Shown here piece after piece: positions 37,101-52,100 of a stretch of 64,000 bases of DNA. The position numbers and the translations under genes are program-made. A model generated the notes under the pieces. It saw only the letters and a program-made list of their open reading frames with translations, did no database searches and was not told the DNA's origin. Source of the stretch: Lycocorax pyrrhopterus obiensis (Eukaryota > Chordata > Aves > Passeriformes > Paradisaeidae); the NCBI GenBank assembly GCA_014706295.1, contig JACSVZ010000016.1, positions 1,202,168 through 1,266,167 on the forward strand. The letters run 5' to 3'. Every line of letters starts with the position of its first letter. Position 1 is the first letter of the stretch.

Positions 37101-40100
37101 TTTAGGGCTGCAGTGTAATTTCTCAGCTGAAGCAAGATGCTGTGTGGCAGTGCAATAGCCAAACAGCCTTAGTTGTTTAGGTGTCACTGTATTGCCCAGA
37201 ATGTGGCACTCCTTGTGGGCTCTTAGTAGCTGTCACAAGAGTGCTGCCTCTCGTTTTGCCTTGGCTCGTTAGTGAGAGCTGTCCTCTTGGCCCCTTCAAC
37301 GGGAGGAAGGGCAAGGAGGAAGGATTGACAGTCAATCTAATCAAGTCCATGAATTTCCCAAACATTATTGTCAGATAAGATCTTAAGGAATTCTTGTCTA
37401 TCTGAGTAGCTGTATGGGATTGCCTCCAGTGACATGTCAGAGATGATCCCTGGAGCTGTGCAAGGGACTTTTTAGAAGGAGTATTTATGAAGGATCACTC
37501 CTGAGATTGTTGGGCTGCCACCAAGCTGATCTCTGCTCTTTGCAGGAGGGTTATGGGAGTGAGGACGTGCGAGTCTCGATGTCTCTTCAGTGGCTCCAAG
37601 GGGGAAGTTTGCTGTATTGAGCCATTACATGCAAAGGTTGATTTGAGGGACCATCCTATCACCCAGTATTCACTGCTGGCCATGGCCTCCCTCACTAAGG
37701 TAACTTGCTGCTTGCAGGAGGCTTGATGTGAGAGATGGCAAAGGAGAAGTTCTCTGCTGTATACTCAAACATGTTATTTTGCCTTGTTGCTTTCCTTGAA
37801 GATCCTGGTTATTGGCCTGAAGCCATCTCTGAAAGTGTGGATGACCTTTCCCTATGGCCGTGTGAGTAATGAAGCCAAGCAGGTGCTTTTTGGGTTATGG
37901 CTACAAATTCTCTTGGAGGGAAGGAGATGAGATCAGGAACAGGTGTTTGGTACCACTGCCTTCCACAGTACTGTGGAATTGCAGTGATTATCTGTGGGTC
38001 TGATGTGTGCAGATTATGGCAGAGAGGAGGTGAGAAGCTGCTTCCAGCTGTACCTCTGTGAAGATGCTGATTTTCTCAAATAAGCAGGAGGGAGCCCCTC
38101 AGCTTCTTGTCTTTCCTGCTGCAGCCTGGATGCACCCACAGATGGGACCTGATGTTGACCTGATTATGGCTGCAATCACCTTGGACTGGGGCCACTGTTT
38201 TACATTAGAACCACACAACAGACCCCTTAATTACAAGGACAGGAACCAGGAGGATTTAGAGCATTAAACAGTCTTCTAAACTCTTGATTATTCACTTTCA
38301 CTAGTCAATGGCATAATTCTTCTTGGAAAAGCAGCTGGGGGCAGCTGTGGGATAGGCTGTGTTAGGAGAATGGAGACAAGGCTGGTATCAAGCTGCGGCT
38401 TGTTGTAGTCCATGTATCCATGTGGGATTGGATCTACCCTGAGCAGCTCGGACACCAGTGGTGTTATGTCTGGGTGTCCACTTTGCCAAGGACACACACT
38501 GCTCCCAAACGTATGGCTGGGCCAAAGAGCACAAACTGCTGCCAGGAATTTGCTTTGCAGCCCCTGTGTGTACAAGGCACAGTCAGTGCAAAGCAGCTGA
38601 TGAGCCACATGTGTTCTGGAGCTGAGGGTCTGCCTGGTGTGCCTTAACCACTGGCTGTGCTTTTTGTGTGACAGATGGACCCTTCGAGTGTCCCTCTGCT
38701 GGCGTGGCACTTTGTGGCTGTGCAGAACTCGGTGAACCCCATGCTTGCCTTCTGTCGAGGAGACGTCGTGCACTTTCTTCTGGTGAGCCTGGGCTGTTTT
38801 GTGCTGCTTTCAGGTGGTCATGTCTCATCTACACATTCAGGGATTGAGCCTGTCTCAGTGACAGTGTGATACCTGAGCATGCTGGGAACAGCTGCAGCTT
38901 CCCACTGGCTTGGGAAAGCCAGCCTGGTGGTCACTGCTCTTCAGCTGCAGTGGTGCCCTTGCCTGGAGGCATGAGATTTATCTGTTCCAGAAGTACTGAT
39001 TTGCAGTGTGTTTCTACTGGAGGTATAAGAGCATGGATTGTTTTCAGGGAGAGCACGTGAATTTGAGACACCATCTTTTTGCTTTAAAACATGAGTGTGG
39101 AAAAAGAATTGTATAAAACACTAAGAAAAGAGCTTTCAGTCCTGTTGGTGTTTGACTTCAGGGCATGGTGTTCATCCTGTTTAGGTCTGCAGCAGTTACA
39201 CATGCAGATATGGTTGTTTGGAGACAATTTCATGCTGATTTCAGTATGAGAGCAATACCTAGGTTTCTGAAAATCTGGCATTTTGGCTTTGGAGTGCTAA
39301 GTTTGTTGCCCAGCTCTATCATGTTGGACCTTAAGCTTTGTTTAAGCACCCAGATGTTGTGTTGTCTAGATTGAATCCTCTTTCTTCTCTCTCATCTCTT
39401 GGTAAAAGTGGGGAGAAAGAAAAGGGTGCATGTTTAAGCTTGTTTTGCTGAGATGCTTGTCTGGAGGGAGCTCCAGACTCCTGGAGTCAGTGTGGTGCCC
39501 TGTGGGAACTGAGAGGCTGAACTGAAGAAAGTCTTTGAGTCTGAGTCAGCCTTGTCCGATTTTTCTTTTAGGTCAAGAGGGATGATACTGGTGCAATACA
39601 CGTCACGAAGCAGAGGCAGCTTCATCTGCACTATGATCTCATCAACTTTACTGTAAGTCTCTGTACTAAAGAATGGTTAAATTTTTTTTGCACTATATTT
39701 CTTGTAAATGTGTCTCAGTAGCCCTTAGTTCTGTGCTCTTGGCTGTGTTTATCTGGTGATAACTAACTGAAAATGTCCTTAAACTTGGGACTCTGTGGAA
39801 AACCAGCACAGTGTGGTAACCACCTGTGAACAGGTGGTGTAGTTTGTCTTGGCTTCGACACCTCTGGATAGAAAGTGTGCTGGAGCATAAACAGTGTGCC
39901 AAGAGAACAAGAGCTCTGGTGGATTGCCATTTGTGTACAGCTGCTTTCTGTGAAGATTCCATGTAATTCCTCTCCAGAAGGACCCTCCCTATCTATCTGC
40001 CTTTCAAGTTACGCCTGTGTGCAGTTGTGAAGTGGCCGTGTACAATAACAAAGCTACTGGCCCTGCCAGAACTCCCGGTAGGGGTGCTCAGGGATATGGC

Positions 40101-43100
40101 CAGAGCCTGTTTCCTTGGCTCTAGTGGAGAGTGCATGGCTGAAACGTGGAATTTGGTGCTTTTGCAGTGGATCAACTCACGGACAGCGGTGCTGCTGGAC
40201 AGCGTGGAGAAGCTGCATGTCATAGATCGTCAGACTCAGGAGGAGCTGGAGACCGTCGAGATCTCAGAGGTTCAGCTCGTCTACAACAGCAGCCACTTCA
40301 AGTCTCTGGCCACGGGGGGCAATGTCAGCGAGGCCCTGGTAGGCACTGGTGGCCTGTTTGTGTTTGCAGCTGTGTTTAACATAGGCCCTAAGTGGAAGCC
40401 TGGAAGGAAAGAGCCTTCTGGGGCATCTCAGGAGTCACACGTGTTGGTGATGTGGGCAGCTAACAGACAGCTCACGTTTCCTTTTGTGCATTAAAGGTTG
40501 CAGGAATTGCTCCTCCTTTGCTAAGCTTTGGAATACTCTGTCTAGGATAAAAGCTGATGTGCTTTATTCTTTAAGAGGATTTTTTGCTTAATACACCACA
40601 GACTGGAGCACCGGTTACTGGCAGTCAAACTGCCGTTGTAGCAACTCTCACTTCACCGGTTGTCTTCCCATCTGTGTGCCCTACACATTTGCTCTTGAGG
40701 AAGATATGTGAAGAGGCAGGTGGCAAAGAAAGGGCCCCCATAACCTTTTTGGCACCTGAGGGTGCCACAGAGCCCTACTTCATGTCTTTGGGTAGCCAGA
40801 GCTCAGCAGCACTTGAAGCTGAGTTCACAAGCAGGAAGGAGTGACAGCAGAGCTCCTTGACTTACTACTGCCCAGCAACCTGTGGTTTTCTCTCTCCAGC
40901 CTCATTTTGATTTCTGCATTACAAAGGATCTTGGAAGTGTATTTGTTTTGCTTGGGAAATTTTACAAAAACAAAAGGCAGTTTTACTTGCTTGTGATTTT
41001 TCTCCCTGTAGGCACTGGTTGGAGAGAAAGCTTGTTACCAGTCCATCAGCAGCTGTGGTGGTCAGATCTTCTACCTTGGAACTAAGGTAGTGGGGGGGGG
41101 ATTTTTCAATAAAGATACCAGGCATTCACTGATGATGGTAGCTCTTCTAGAAAAGGGCAATTTGTCTTCTGTGAAGATGTGTACTGGGAATGGGTTCTTT
41201 GTGCACTTATGTTGTGGGGTGAAGGAAATGTGCAATAATTTGGTTTTAGCCAGGGTACGGGCTGAGTAAGACATTGTCATAGTTTCCCAATATCATGATT
41301 CATTCAGCTCCGGGGTAAACTTAGCCTTACTTTACTGACATCTCCTCTGTCCTAAGCTTCTCTGTCTCTGTTATAAATGTGCCAAGGAATAAACAGAAGA
41401 AAATAAGACAGCAGCTAAAACTGGGCTGCAGTTTATACTGCTTGAGGGTTGCTTTATTTAGTCATCTGTATTGGTGTGCTGTGGTGGATCTGTGGGGTAC
41501 TACAGGCTGCATGAGCAACTGCAAGTAAATAACTTTCTTTTTTCTTTCCTAGTCTGTTCATGTCATGACATTGAGAAGCTGGAGAGAGGTATGTTGAGAG
41601 GGAAACTGTACAGCTTAGGCTTGAGTTGCTTAAATCTAGCTCAAAGGAGGGAGGGAGCATTTGTGAAGCGTTTTCTGGGCACCATGTTCAGGATCCCTGA
41701 TTGCGGCACAGAGCCAGTGCTGTGGATACACTGATTTTCATGGTGACACTGGGACTCCTGCTTGCATAATTTTGCAGGCTGAGTGGAGTCCCTGTTCTCC
41801 CAAACAAGGCATCATGCTCTGTGTCAGCTTTTGTTAGTGCAATGCATGACTTAGGAAGAGTGTGTGATGCAAGCCTTCTGTCTGCCCCATGAGCATCCAG
41901 AAGTGACAGAGAACCTGCTTCACTGGAGTTGGTCTCCATCTACTGCAGGAGCTGCATCATAAAATTCACCAAAGACTACCTAGAAAGTTCATAGGATTTT
42001 AGGTCCTTGTTGGTTGAAGATTTTTTTGGAACATCATTTCTCTGACAGCTGAAGCCCCATCAATGCCCACACTAAAGTTCTTAGTGATCTATTTATGTCT
42101 CTTCCTGTGTTGTACTTTTGACTTGAATCAAACAGCAGTTTTCCTTCCTGCATCACCACTTTGCAGTATGTTGATTCAGTGTGTGCATGTTCTCTCTCAG
42201 GCTTTGTTTTGCAAGGCTAAGCAGTGCTCTTTCATCTCTCCCGTGAGATTACTTTCCCGTTCCTTTCTTTATTTGTAGTCCCTGTTCTCTGCTTGTCCTG
42301 TGTGCTCGGTTTCTTGGGCATAGGCAGTTTGCCACATATTGCTGGGTGAGATCTTACAAGTGCCATGCACGGTGTCACCCCTTCTTAACAGTCTCTGCTA
42401 GATGTGTCATTTCTCATGCATCCTTGGATCTCATTTTTCTGTTCCTTTGGCTATGTGATGTCAGTGACTTGGGCACTCTGGAGATTCACTGGTGCCCTGT
42501 AGCCAGTGATTTCTGCTGGAAGTTGCTTGTATTGTTGGGTAGCATCACTCTTCTGTTACCAGCTTCAGGGGCACATCTCTCGTGCTGTTCTGTTCTTCTG
42601 TCTCACCTCACATGCTGCCAGTTGGTCGTCAGCAAACTTCAGTAGTAAATTCGGCTTATGCCTATATGTAGAAGGCTTCAATGAATCCAGAATCAGCTTC
42701 AAGACTGGTTCCCAAGGAAATCTGGTAGCCATTTCTTTGCAATCTCATGTTTCTCCTTTAAGCAGTGACCTTCACCATTTTTTCTCTTCATTGCTTTAGG
42801 GCTGTTTTTCTCATCCATGGTTATAAACTCCTTCATGTGACATTGTATCAGGACCTTTAATAGGTTATGAACAGTTGAGCTCTGTTGAGCTTTTAGTTAC
42901 CAAGATCACTTCTCTCTGCTGGTTTTATCTCCAGCCATTCACCATTGAATTTGGTTTAGTAAGGTGTAATGAAGAGTCTTGTTCTGATCCATGATTTCAG
43001 GTACAGATTTTCCTGGAATTCAAAAATCAAACACAATTTGTGCTCTGAGACAACCCCTTTCTAAGTTACTGAATGGTTTCTGCTGTGTTGCAGAAAGTCC

Positions 43101-46100
43101 CCTCTTTATCATAGGGGACTTAACCAAGAGTTTGAATTGAGTGTGTGATGATTAGGGTAAAGCTGAGAGTTAGTTCTTGCTGCAGGACAGAATGCTGGGC
43201 TGATACCTGGAATCTCTCCTCTCAAACGGTTCTTCAACACTGACCTATCATACCAAGGCCAGTGGTGCTTGACCTTAGGTGTTAATAGTTCCTTAAAGCA
43301 GAAAATACTCACGGCTTGTGATGTACTTCAGTCCTTGGTGACCCTGAGCTCAGGAGAAAATAGGGGGTAGGATGAGTAGACGCTTTGCTGAAAGCATGGC
43401 AGAGTTGTTCACTGTACTCCGAGTGATGAGGCAAGGATGGGGAATGGAAAATGTTTATCCTTTGTTTATCACTCAGTCAGTAGTGCTGGGGGTCTCCATC
43501 CATCAAGCATCTGACTTAAAATGTCCCCCATAGGGCCTTGATGTACTGGGGCCTGACATTTCTTAGTCCAGCAGAAAATGTCCATTTGAGAGCATCTCTT
43601 TGAGATCCTGTCCTTTATTGCAGTGTGGTGAGAGCTTCTGTGGTGTCTTGTCGCCTTGCTGTCAGGGACTGTGACCCACTACTGGGAAATGCTGGTCTTA
43701 AAGGGGAGGGAATCATCTTTTCTGTAGTTCTGAGGTCCAGTATTCCTTGTTATTTTAGAGAGTCGACCACCTTCTGAAACAAGAACGTCTCACAGATGCC
43801 CTGGCTCTTGCTTGGTCCTTTTATGAAGGTAAAGCAAAGGCTGTTGTAGGTAAGTTTGGGTTTGTTTGCTTCTAACTGAAACCTCTAGGGATGGTTTTAA
43901 ACATCTGCATGTACAAGAATCACTTTTTTAGGGGAAGAAAACAGAACTGAATTGAAGAAGAGAAAATAGGATGTGTTGCTTTGGGTTTGGCAGAAGCAAC
44001 CTGTATATGGAGTAGTTTGATTTTTTTGGATGCTTTTTTAGCCATAGTCCCTTTAGCAACTTGCTGATTTCAAATGAAAGTCAGACTTGATCTGTGTGTG
44101 ACTCCATCCTGTTGTCACTTTGCCATGAAGAAGGTGGATCCAGATGTTGAATATCCAGGCTGCTAAAATATTCCAGAAGGCCATGCACGAGCTGTAGGTA
44201 GCTTTCAGTGTGATTCTCTGTCAGCTCTGCCAAGCAGGTGCTTTGATCCAGGTCACTCCCCCGACTGTACAAGGAGCTGAAAGAATCACACTGGCTTTTG
44301 GCACCAGGTTTCTTACAAAGGAGGTTGCTTGAGGAGTATGTTAGTTATGCCAGAAACTGCCACTTGTGTGGTCTGATTTGTACTGGACACATTGATTTTA
44401 CAGCAAATAACTTCTGATGGCTTTGACAGATGAGATGCAAGTTCCCAGGACAAGATCCTGCTGTGAAATTGCTGGTATATGAAGATGTGTCTTGTTTTAA
44501 TGCATGGATATAGCACAATAAAGCAGATAGTAATGCTTTGAATAATGAAAAGCTGTCTTTTTGAGTTGGCATTTACGATATTTTCCCCTTTTAGTGCACT
44601 TTATTCAGCTTCTTTGCATCAAGACTTCCTCCAGCAATTACCCTCATGTACAGTCTCTGACAGCTCTCCGTTAATTGTTCTCTCAGTGTTAAACAGCACT
44701 CAGAACTGTTCTTGCAATTTCTGTGCTGGAACAGTCTTTAAGTGAGGAGAATAAACCTTTTGGAAGAAGAGGGGGCTAAAAGTAGAACACAAAATTGTGT
44801 ATTTACATATCCTGACCTCTACATCTCAAGGGTAGTGGCGTTAGCATCTGAACTGTGGAGTTTTTGTATTTCTACTGGTAGCTTAGATGAGAAAAGCTTT
44901 GTTTTTCACCCCACTCCCTCATTCTTTCTAGGCTTGACTGGGGACACGAGCAAGAGGAAAGCAGTCATTGCTGACAGAGTGAGTCCCTGAGCTCTTCCCA
45001 ACTGGATTTTCATGTGTGCTGGTGTGATACTGTGTTCCTGAAAGGAACGGCTTCTGTCCTCCATGAGTTAATCCAACTAACTCTAGAATATGTACATGTT
45101 CCTCTCTTGCTAAAACTGGGAGCAGAATTTTAGAAAAAACTTGGAAATACCATTTGGGTAGAGGTGGGGATAAAATCTGCAGCATTAGCAATCCAGAAGG
45201 TGATACTGTCATCCAGGCCTGGAGATCTCTGGTCTCCTCACAGTGAAGAGAAACCTTTTGTGTAGGTAACTCTGGAGTTCCCTGGCCTTTGGTTGGCACA
45301 TGTCCATCAGTGTGTGACTTTCTGACTCCCAGGATGGAAACTGTGCTCTATGTGCATATGGAATAAACTCTTCAACTGCTCCAGTTCAGTTGTTACAGGA
45401 AGTTGCTTCTGAGAGGGGTGTGTTTAAAATACACACTTCCTGCAATAATTGTTTAGCTGTACTCCGTTCTTGTTATTTTGTTTGCAGGTAGCTATGTTTC
45501 GCTGTGTAATATACTTTAACTTAAGCTTTGGGTAAAATCATGGCCCAGATGAGCCTTGTGCTTCAGGATGTGTTCACCAGCCTGAAAACTGGCTTTTGGG
45601 CTGGCTGCCCAGCTCTGTGGTCAGTTAAAGTTAATGCAGGCCTTCTGTGTCCCTCTGGGCACTTCTGTGCCAGTGTCACACCACTGTCTCTTGGCAGCCT
45701 CTTCCCTCTGCTCCTTCCTGCCCACAGCACTTCATACCCAAAACGGGACAGCAGAGTTTACAGTGCTGCCAACCCCCAAGCCAGTCTGAAATGTGCTACC
45801 AAGCAGGGCCTCAGTATAGGATTTGAATGAGTTTTCTTATTTATTGTAATTCAGATGGTTGAGATCCTTCTCCATTACACCGATCGGACTCTGAAGAAAT
45901 GTCCCGACCAAGGAAAAATCCAGGTTATGGAGCAGCACTTTCAGGTATGGTGCTCCAGAGGACTCTTGCAGAAATCTTTTGGCTTTTTTAATTAATTTTG
46001 TTTTGCTGCAAACATTACTTGTCTATTTTTGAAAAACCTTGCTGTGGTTCAGCTGAACTCTCACCTGTTGTGTGCACTCATGAAATCAGGACTTGGGTAT

Positions 46101-49100
46101 AGTGGGTGGCAGAGCAGAACCTGTGTGCCCTCTGTGCTCTGCGGGAGTGTCAGCAGAGCTTTTTTCCATATGCACCAGCATATGGAGAACCTGTAACTGT
46201 GCCAGCTACTAGCTGAGTCAGATACCTCATTGTTTCTGCTCTGTGTTGGCCAGGCTGCATTTCATGCTTTGCAGGATGTGCTGCTTGGCAGGGTTTTTGC
46301 CAGTCAGTCCCTACAACTTTGTTGTGTTTGTTCCCCAGGATGTGGTGCCTGTCATCGTGGATTACTGTCTCCTGCTGCAGCGCATGTAAGTCTGGGCCAG
46401 CAGGCTTGTCCCCCAGGGCAGACCCCAGGTAGCCTCCAGTGCTGTCTCCTGCGGTGTAGAGGAATTGCATCACATCATTTCGTAGCATATGTCACATCAC
46501 AGTTCAGAGGAATGCCTAAAAACCGGTACCAAAGTCAGGAACTCAGTACTCACACAAAACCATCTCTTAAATTTGCATTGATGTGTTGAGGAAGAAAAGT
46601 TGCTTTGAACCAAGAACCTGCCTTGATAGATTGTTGTGTCATCATCATCACTTCCCTTCTAACAGCACTTTTTTTGCTGCAGCATCCATAGCTGATGTAT
46701 GCTGTGTAACTTGCCCCAGTAGAGGAGCTGAAGAGGGCATTCAGTTCCTGTATCCTGTATCTGAGGGAGATACAGAGAAAATGGAGTTTAATTTGGAGCC
46801 CTTGGAAAGTAGATAAGCAGGGAGCTTTTAATAAAATTATTTGATAACTAAACTCTTCCTTCCTCCTAGGGATCTATTATTTAACCAGATATATGATAAG
46901 ATGAGTGAGAACTCTGTAGCCAAAGGCATCTTTCTGGAGTGCTTGGAGCCATATATCTTGAGTGATAAGCTGATGGGAATCACAGCTCAAGTGATGAAAG
47001 ACTTGCTGCTTCACTTCCAAGACAAGAACAGGTTGGAAAACTTGGAAGCCTGCATTGTGCATATGGATATCACCAGTTTAGACATACAGCAGGTGAGTGG
47101 TTGTGTTGCATACTGTATTGAGCTCCTCTGAATAAATCAGCAGTTACAACATCTTGTGCTTCTAAGCACAGCATGGCATGTGGGGTTTTCCTGTGTCCCT
47201 GGGATTTGATCCCTGGATCAAATTCAATGAGTTAGGAATTGTACAGTTTGGCTGTGTTTTGCTCCCCAGGTTTGTGTCCTGGCATAGGTTAATGCATCAG
47301 CAGCTGAATGTGGTGGAAAATCCTTCAGGATTGTTCCCAATCACTCTTTCTCATTTTGAGTACCTTACCTGGCATCAAAGGCTGCAGGAGCACAGGAAGC
47401 TGGAGCTGTTTGTGTCAGCTTGGGTACTTGCTTTTGCACAACAGGTAGTGGAGCCGGGGAGGTGTTCCTGCTCAGCAGTTCTGTTTCCTGTTGGCATGGC
47501 TTTCCATTTCAAGGGTGAAGCTGCTTGGAAACTTGATGTTATATTTCACTAACTCAACCAAGCTACTGCAAGCAAGGTTTTTGAAGGAACTGGATTTTTA
47601 AAATTTAATCTTTAATCTCATATGGATGTTAGAATCTAGACAGTGCTTGCTGCATGAGCAGTAAGTTGGACACTCCTTTGAGGGATTTGGGGTCTTCGCA
47701 GATACTGGTTCTGAAAGTGGAAATGCTCATTCTGCTTTAAGTTGTACTCTTGGATGATGGAAGTGCAAGGACAGGGCCTGGGGAGTGAGAAAACTGAGCT
47801 AAGAGCAGCTGTGTAGCTGCCCTGTGCTTTGCTGCCTTGCAGGTAGTTCTCCTGTGCTGGGAAAACCGCCTGTACGATGCCATGATCTATGTCTACAACA
47901 GCGGGATGAACGACTTCATCAGTCCCATGGAGGTAGGAGAGGTGCTCCTGCAGGAGGGGTTTCTGGGCTGAGCAGTACGCATTCTTCCTGAGAAACAGCA
48001 TTTCAAACCCAAAGCCTTATCTTATTCTCTGTATTCTGTGTTCTTGCTCATTTCCATTTCAAGGGGGAAATCATGTGTGATATGTGCAGTTTATTTGACT
48101 GGATGCAATAGAGAGAAGTAATTTGTAACTGCTGTGCTTTAGAACACCAAATTTCCTGCTGAGGCAGAAATCCTCTGCAAAGTTAGGGCAGGAAATATAG
48201 TCATGTTAATAAAATATAAAGGAAAAGCAGCAGAAGATAATAACGTGATGATTTAAGGAGACTGCATGTACACAATTCATACAAAGGCCAGAAACAGCCC
48301 TTGCTCGAGACAGGCCCTGTTCTGAGCACTTGGGAGACATCTCTCAGCAGGAAGCACAGGACTCAGTGTAAGGCTCTCTCTGGAGGCCCTGTTGATTCTG
48401 CTGGTTATCCTGGAGATGTGCCTGATGTGCCAACGCCTCTATAACCCCAATGTGTTTCACCATGGAAGCACTGCTGGTGTTTTCTCAGTAGTGCTGAAAT
48501 AGAGAGCTGGGACCATTTGAATGGGAAAATCTTCATCTGCCTGAGTTTTAGCAGCTGTAATCTCATTTGATTTTTCTCAGAAGGGAGGCTCTTTAGGTGG
48601 TCACGATTTTAAAAAGGACTTCTGGAAACTGAGCGGTAGCTGTATGGGTACAAATAACTTTGCTTTCTAGAGGCAAGTGTTTAGTCAAGTCCTCATTCTA
48701 CATGCCCAAACTAGGCTCTGGTAACCCTGCTGGGTGGGCTGAAGGTTTGTTTAGTGGCAGGAGATACAGGAACAGGATGTGGGGCAGGTGGGTTATGCTC
48801 TGACTGACCTCTGGGACTGCTGAACATTGCTTTGCTTTGGTGTGGCCTGTGCTTAAGGTTAGAGCTGATGGAATGAAAGCTGTTTTTTCATAACACCAGC
48901 TGTGAAAAACATCTTTTGCCATGTCTTGGAGTCCTCTATGTCTTTTAATTAAAATACATGGTGATAAAGAGTTTCTGTGGGAAGACACCCCACAGAGCTC
49001 TGCTTTAAAACCACACAGGTTCTTTGCTTTGAGCTTTTCCAGCTGCTTGAGCACTGCCTTTTTTCTTGTTACAGAAGCTGTTCAAAGTCATTGCTCCTCC

Positions 49101-52100
49101 ACTGAATGCTGGGAAGTCTCTCACAGGTACAGAATTCTTTCCCTTTGAGGGTTTCTAGTTTTGATAGTTGATATTTTGAATATCCCTAGTCACTTCCAAC
49201 AAAGAGATGCAAAAAGGGAATACATACCCAATATAAGGGTCTTGGAGAACAGAAGAGTGTTCTAGTACTATTTACTGTGTGTAAAGCTGCTAAACTTTGT
49301 ATGATAAACTCTCTGTGTGTGGGACGACTGCATCTCTGTCTCTTGTCTTGTGAAGAAAGGGTGACAAATAATTTTTGTTTTGTAGATGAGCAGGTGGTGA
49401 TGGGCAACAAGCTTCTTGTATATATAAGGTAAGGTCCTTCAGAAAGTGTGAGGTGTTGCCTAGTGGTGCCATCAGGTTTTAAACTTGCTGTAGTTGCAGA
49501 ACCTTATTGGGAGCTTCAGGTTCTGAGAGACTGTGTAAAACAGCAGTGGGTACTCACTACAGCTCACTTAAATTTACAGTCCTTTCTTGTTGCACGTGGT
49601 GGGCGTGAATAGGAGGGATCAAGTTGGAGGCTTAGAGCCCAAGTTACTGCTGATGTACATTTTTAATTTCACAATTTGGTTAGAGTGAGTTTTGTGACAC
49701 AGAGCTCCTTGAGCAAGGGCTCTGCAGCCTCATGTTTTGTAGCAGGCCATGTTCTGGCCCTTTCTGCCCTGCCTTTTGGGATAGCTGTGCTCAGCTGCTC
49801 CTTGCTATGTTCCCTGTCGTTCGCAGGAGCTTGCACAGGAGGGATTCATTAGTGAATTCCTCTTTCTGGAATCTATGCAAGATTGTGAAGTTAGCTTCTG
49901 CATTACTCCAGCTTCCTAAAATTGAAAATTTTGTGAGAGATACTGAGTTTTCCCATTACTTTCCTGCTGTGGAATGACATCCCCTGCATGCAAATTCATG
50001 CAGTGTGTTGGCTCAGTGTGTATTAACAGCAGTGCTGCCTGGGATGCTTCTTGCTTTCATGATTTACAAAATAAATTGGTTTGCCTTGTGTTAAGAGCAT
50101 CCTGAAAATTAAGTCAAAAAACGAACAGTTCTCAATCTCTTTAATGTCAGAGTGTATTAGAATGCCTTTCCCCTCCTTTTCTGTAGCTGCTGCTTGGCAG
50201 GCCGTGCCTATCCATTGGGTGATATTCCTGAAGATCTGGTACCTTTGGTGAAAAATCAGGTGAGAAACCTCTTGGAAGGCAACTTTCCCATACGAGGTTT
50301 TTAGAAGAAGCTGCATATGTCTTATTTCATGGGTTTCCAAGGGAAAACTATTATCAGTCTGATAACTATCTTTGTGATATGAGTGTATCCACCTGTAATT
50401 ACAAAATTAGTTTTTAATGGATGAAATCAAACAGTTGTTGCAGTCTGAACATTTAAACTTAATATTTTTCTTTCAGCTGTAAATTGGGGTGTGGGAACAC
50501 AGAGTTCTCAGTTATTGGATTTTTTGCCTTATTCTTTACCACAGAGTTACCACAAATGTGTAACTCTTTCTTCTTTGTAAACTTAATGTGTCAAATATGG
50601 GAGGGTCTTCCCTGTTTTCAGATGCATGTGACGCTGGGGAGAAATGTCTAAGTAGCCCTTGGTTGTAGGTTTCTTGAAGGCTTTTGACTCCTCTGGACTA
50701 ATCTGACAATTTCTTGAAACGGAGGATGTTCCTGATCATTGTATTTGTGCTCACAAAACTTCTTCCTGAGTTTCTGGCTGGGTTTACCCCAAATATTTTT
50801 TTAGTGTTTTTAGCATTTCACTTCAGTTTCAGGGTTCCAGTGAGAGGAAGTGCTTTTTCTTTTGCACTTTCTCTTTGCAGTACAATGGAACAGCTATGTT
50901 TTGAATGTGGGGTGGGTTTTTGTTTGTGGTTTTTCTGTGCTTGGGGTTTTTTTCCTAACCCAGAACTTGTAGCTGTACATGTGTGGTAGCTCTGGGTTCC
51001 TGCAGCCCCTTTCCTCTGTGGCTGTGCAAACCAGTCCACTCCCCTTTGCTGGGCCAAGCACTGGCTGTTGCCCTCTCCCAGGGCTGTTGGGTTGTCCCCT
51101 GCTCAGGCTCTGAGGGGAAGCAGGAGCCCAGTCAGCAGCGGCAGCTCTGGGAAGAGCCTTCAGCCTTTCCTTTCTGTGATTCCTGGTGGTGTTCCTGAGA
51201 GCTGGGCTAAAGTAACACCTTTTTGTCTGGTGGGTTTGTTTTGTTTTTTTAAGCATTCCTAGCTGCCAGATTGGGATCAAGGAGGCCAGCAGGGAAGGTG
51301 TGGATCTGAAAGGCAAGCTGCTAATTCCTGCTGGATTCACTGCCACTGTGCTGACAGAAAATTAACTCAGAACAGGAGTAAATGAGGGAACGTGACCCTT
51401 GCTGAGGGTGGCTGGGAGAGCACATGGCCTGTCAGTTGTCCGTGGGATGCCAGTGTGTACCCAACACGTAGTCCCGAGTGCTGCTCCAGCCTGGAGCCGC
51501 CTGCTCCCTTCCTGCTGGCAGCCAGCTCTGCTGCGAGCCTGAGTGAGACACCTGCAGCTGGCCCTGCCCTCTTGGTTCCCTGGGACAGTCTGGACACCTC
51601 TGTCAGGGGCTCAGTAAAGGGAGTTTATTTTGGAAGACGCCCTCAAATTTCATGAACTGCAAAGTCAGTGGAAGAAACAGAGTTGAAAAGCACTTCAGTC
51701 AGTCTTTGCAGTGCCAAAAGCTTTGTGCCTCACAGTGAGGGGGCAGATTGACTGGCTCTTCCCAAGTGAACTGCTGACAAGGAGAGGAGCTGTGCCCTGG
51801 ATAAGGAGGAGTTGCACAGCTTCCCAGGAAAGCTGCCAGGAAGGGGAGGGAGTTTTCTAATTTCACATGCTTCTGTCTGCAAGTATAAATAAGCCTTTAT
51901 TTTTGTTTGATCTTAAATTTTGATTGATCTTAAATTGGCTGGTGAGTCTAAGGAGGGGGATTTTTTCCTGCTGACAAGCAACAGAAAACACCACTCAAAT
52001 AAGAACTGATGGACTCCTAAGGGGCTTTAAAGCTGAAGTGCAAAGCAGGTAACGGTGCTGCTTTCCCACACACTTTTGCTCCCAGTTATCTGAAATCCAT

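Noticed and set aside
40027..40494. 155-codon uninterrupted + frame
   Set aside because: Only 40168-40338 is the VPS8 exon; the flanks are intron read-through.
46841..47131. VPS8 exon 21 frame read from the ATG at 46841
   Set aside because: The upstream ATG lies in the intron; the CTAG acceptor at 46869 and phase with exon 20 define the true exon.
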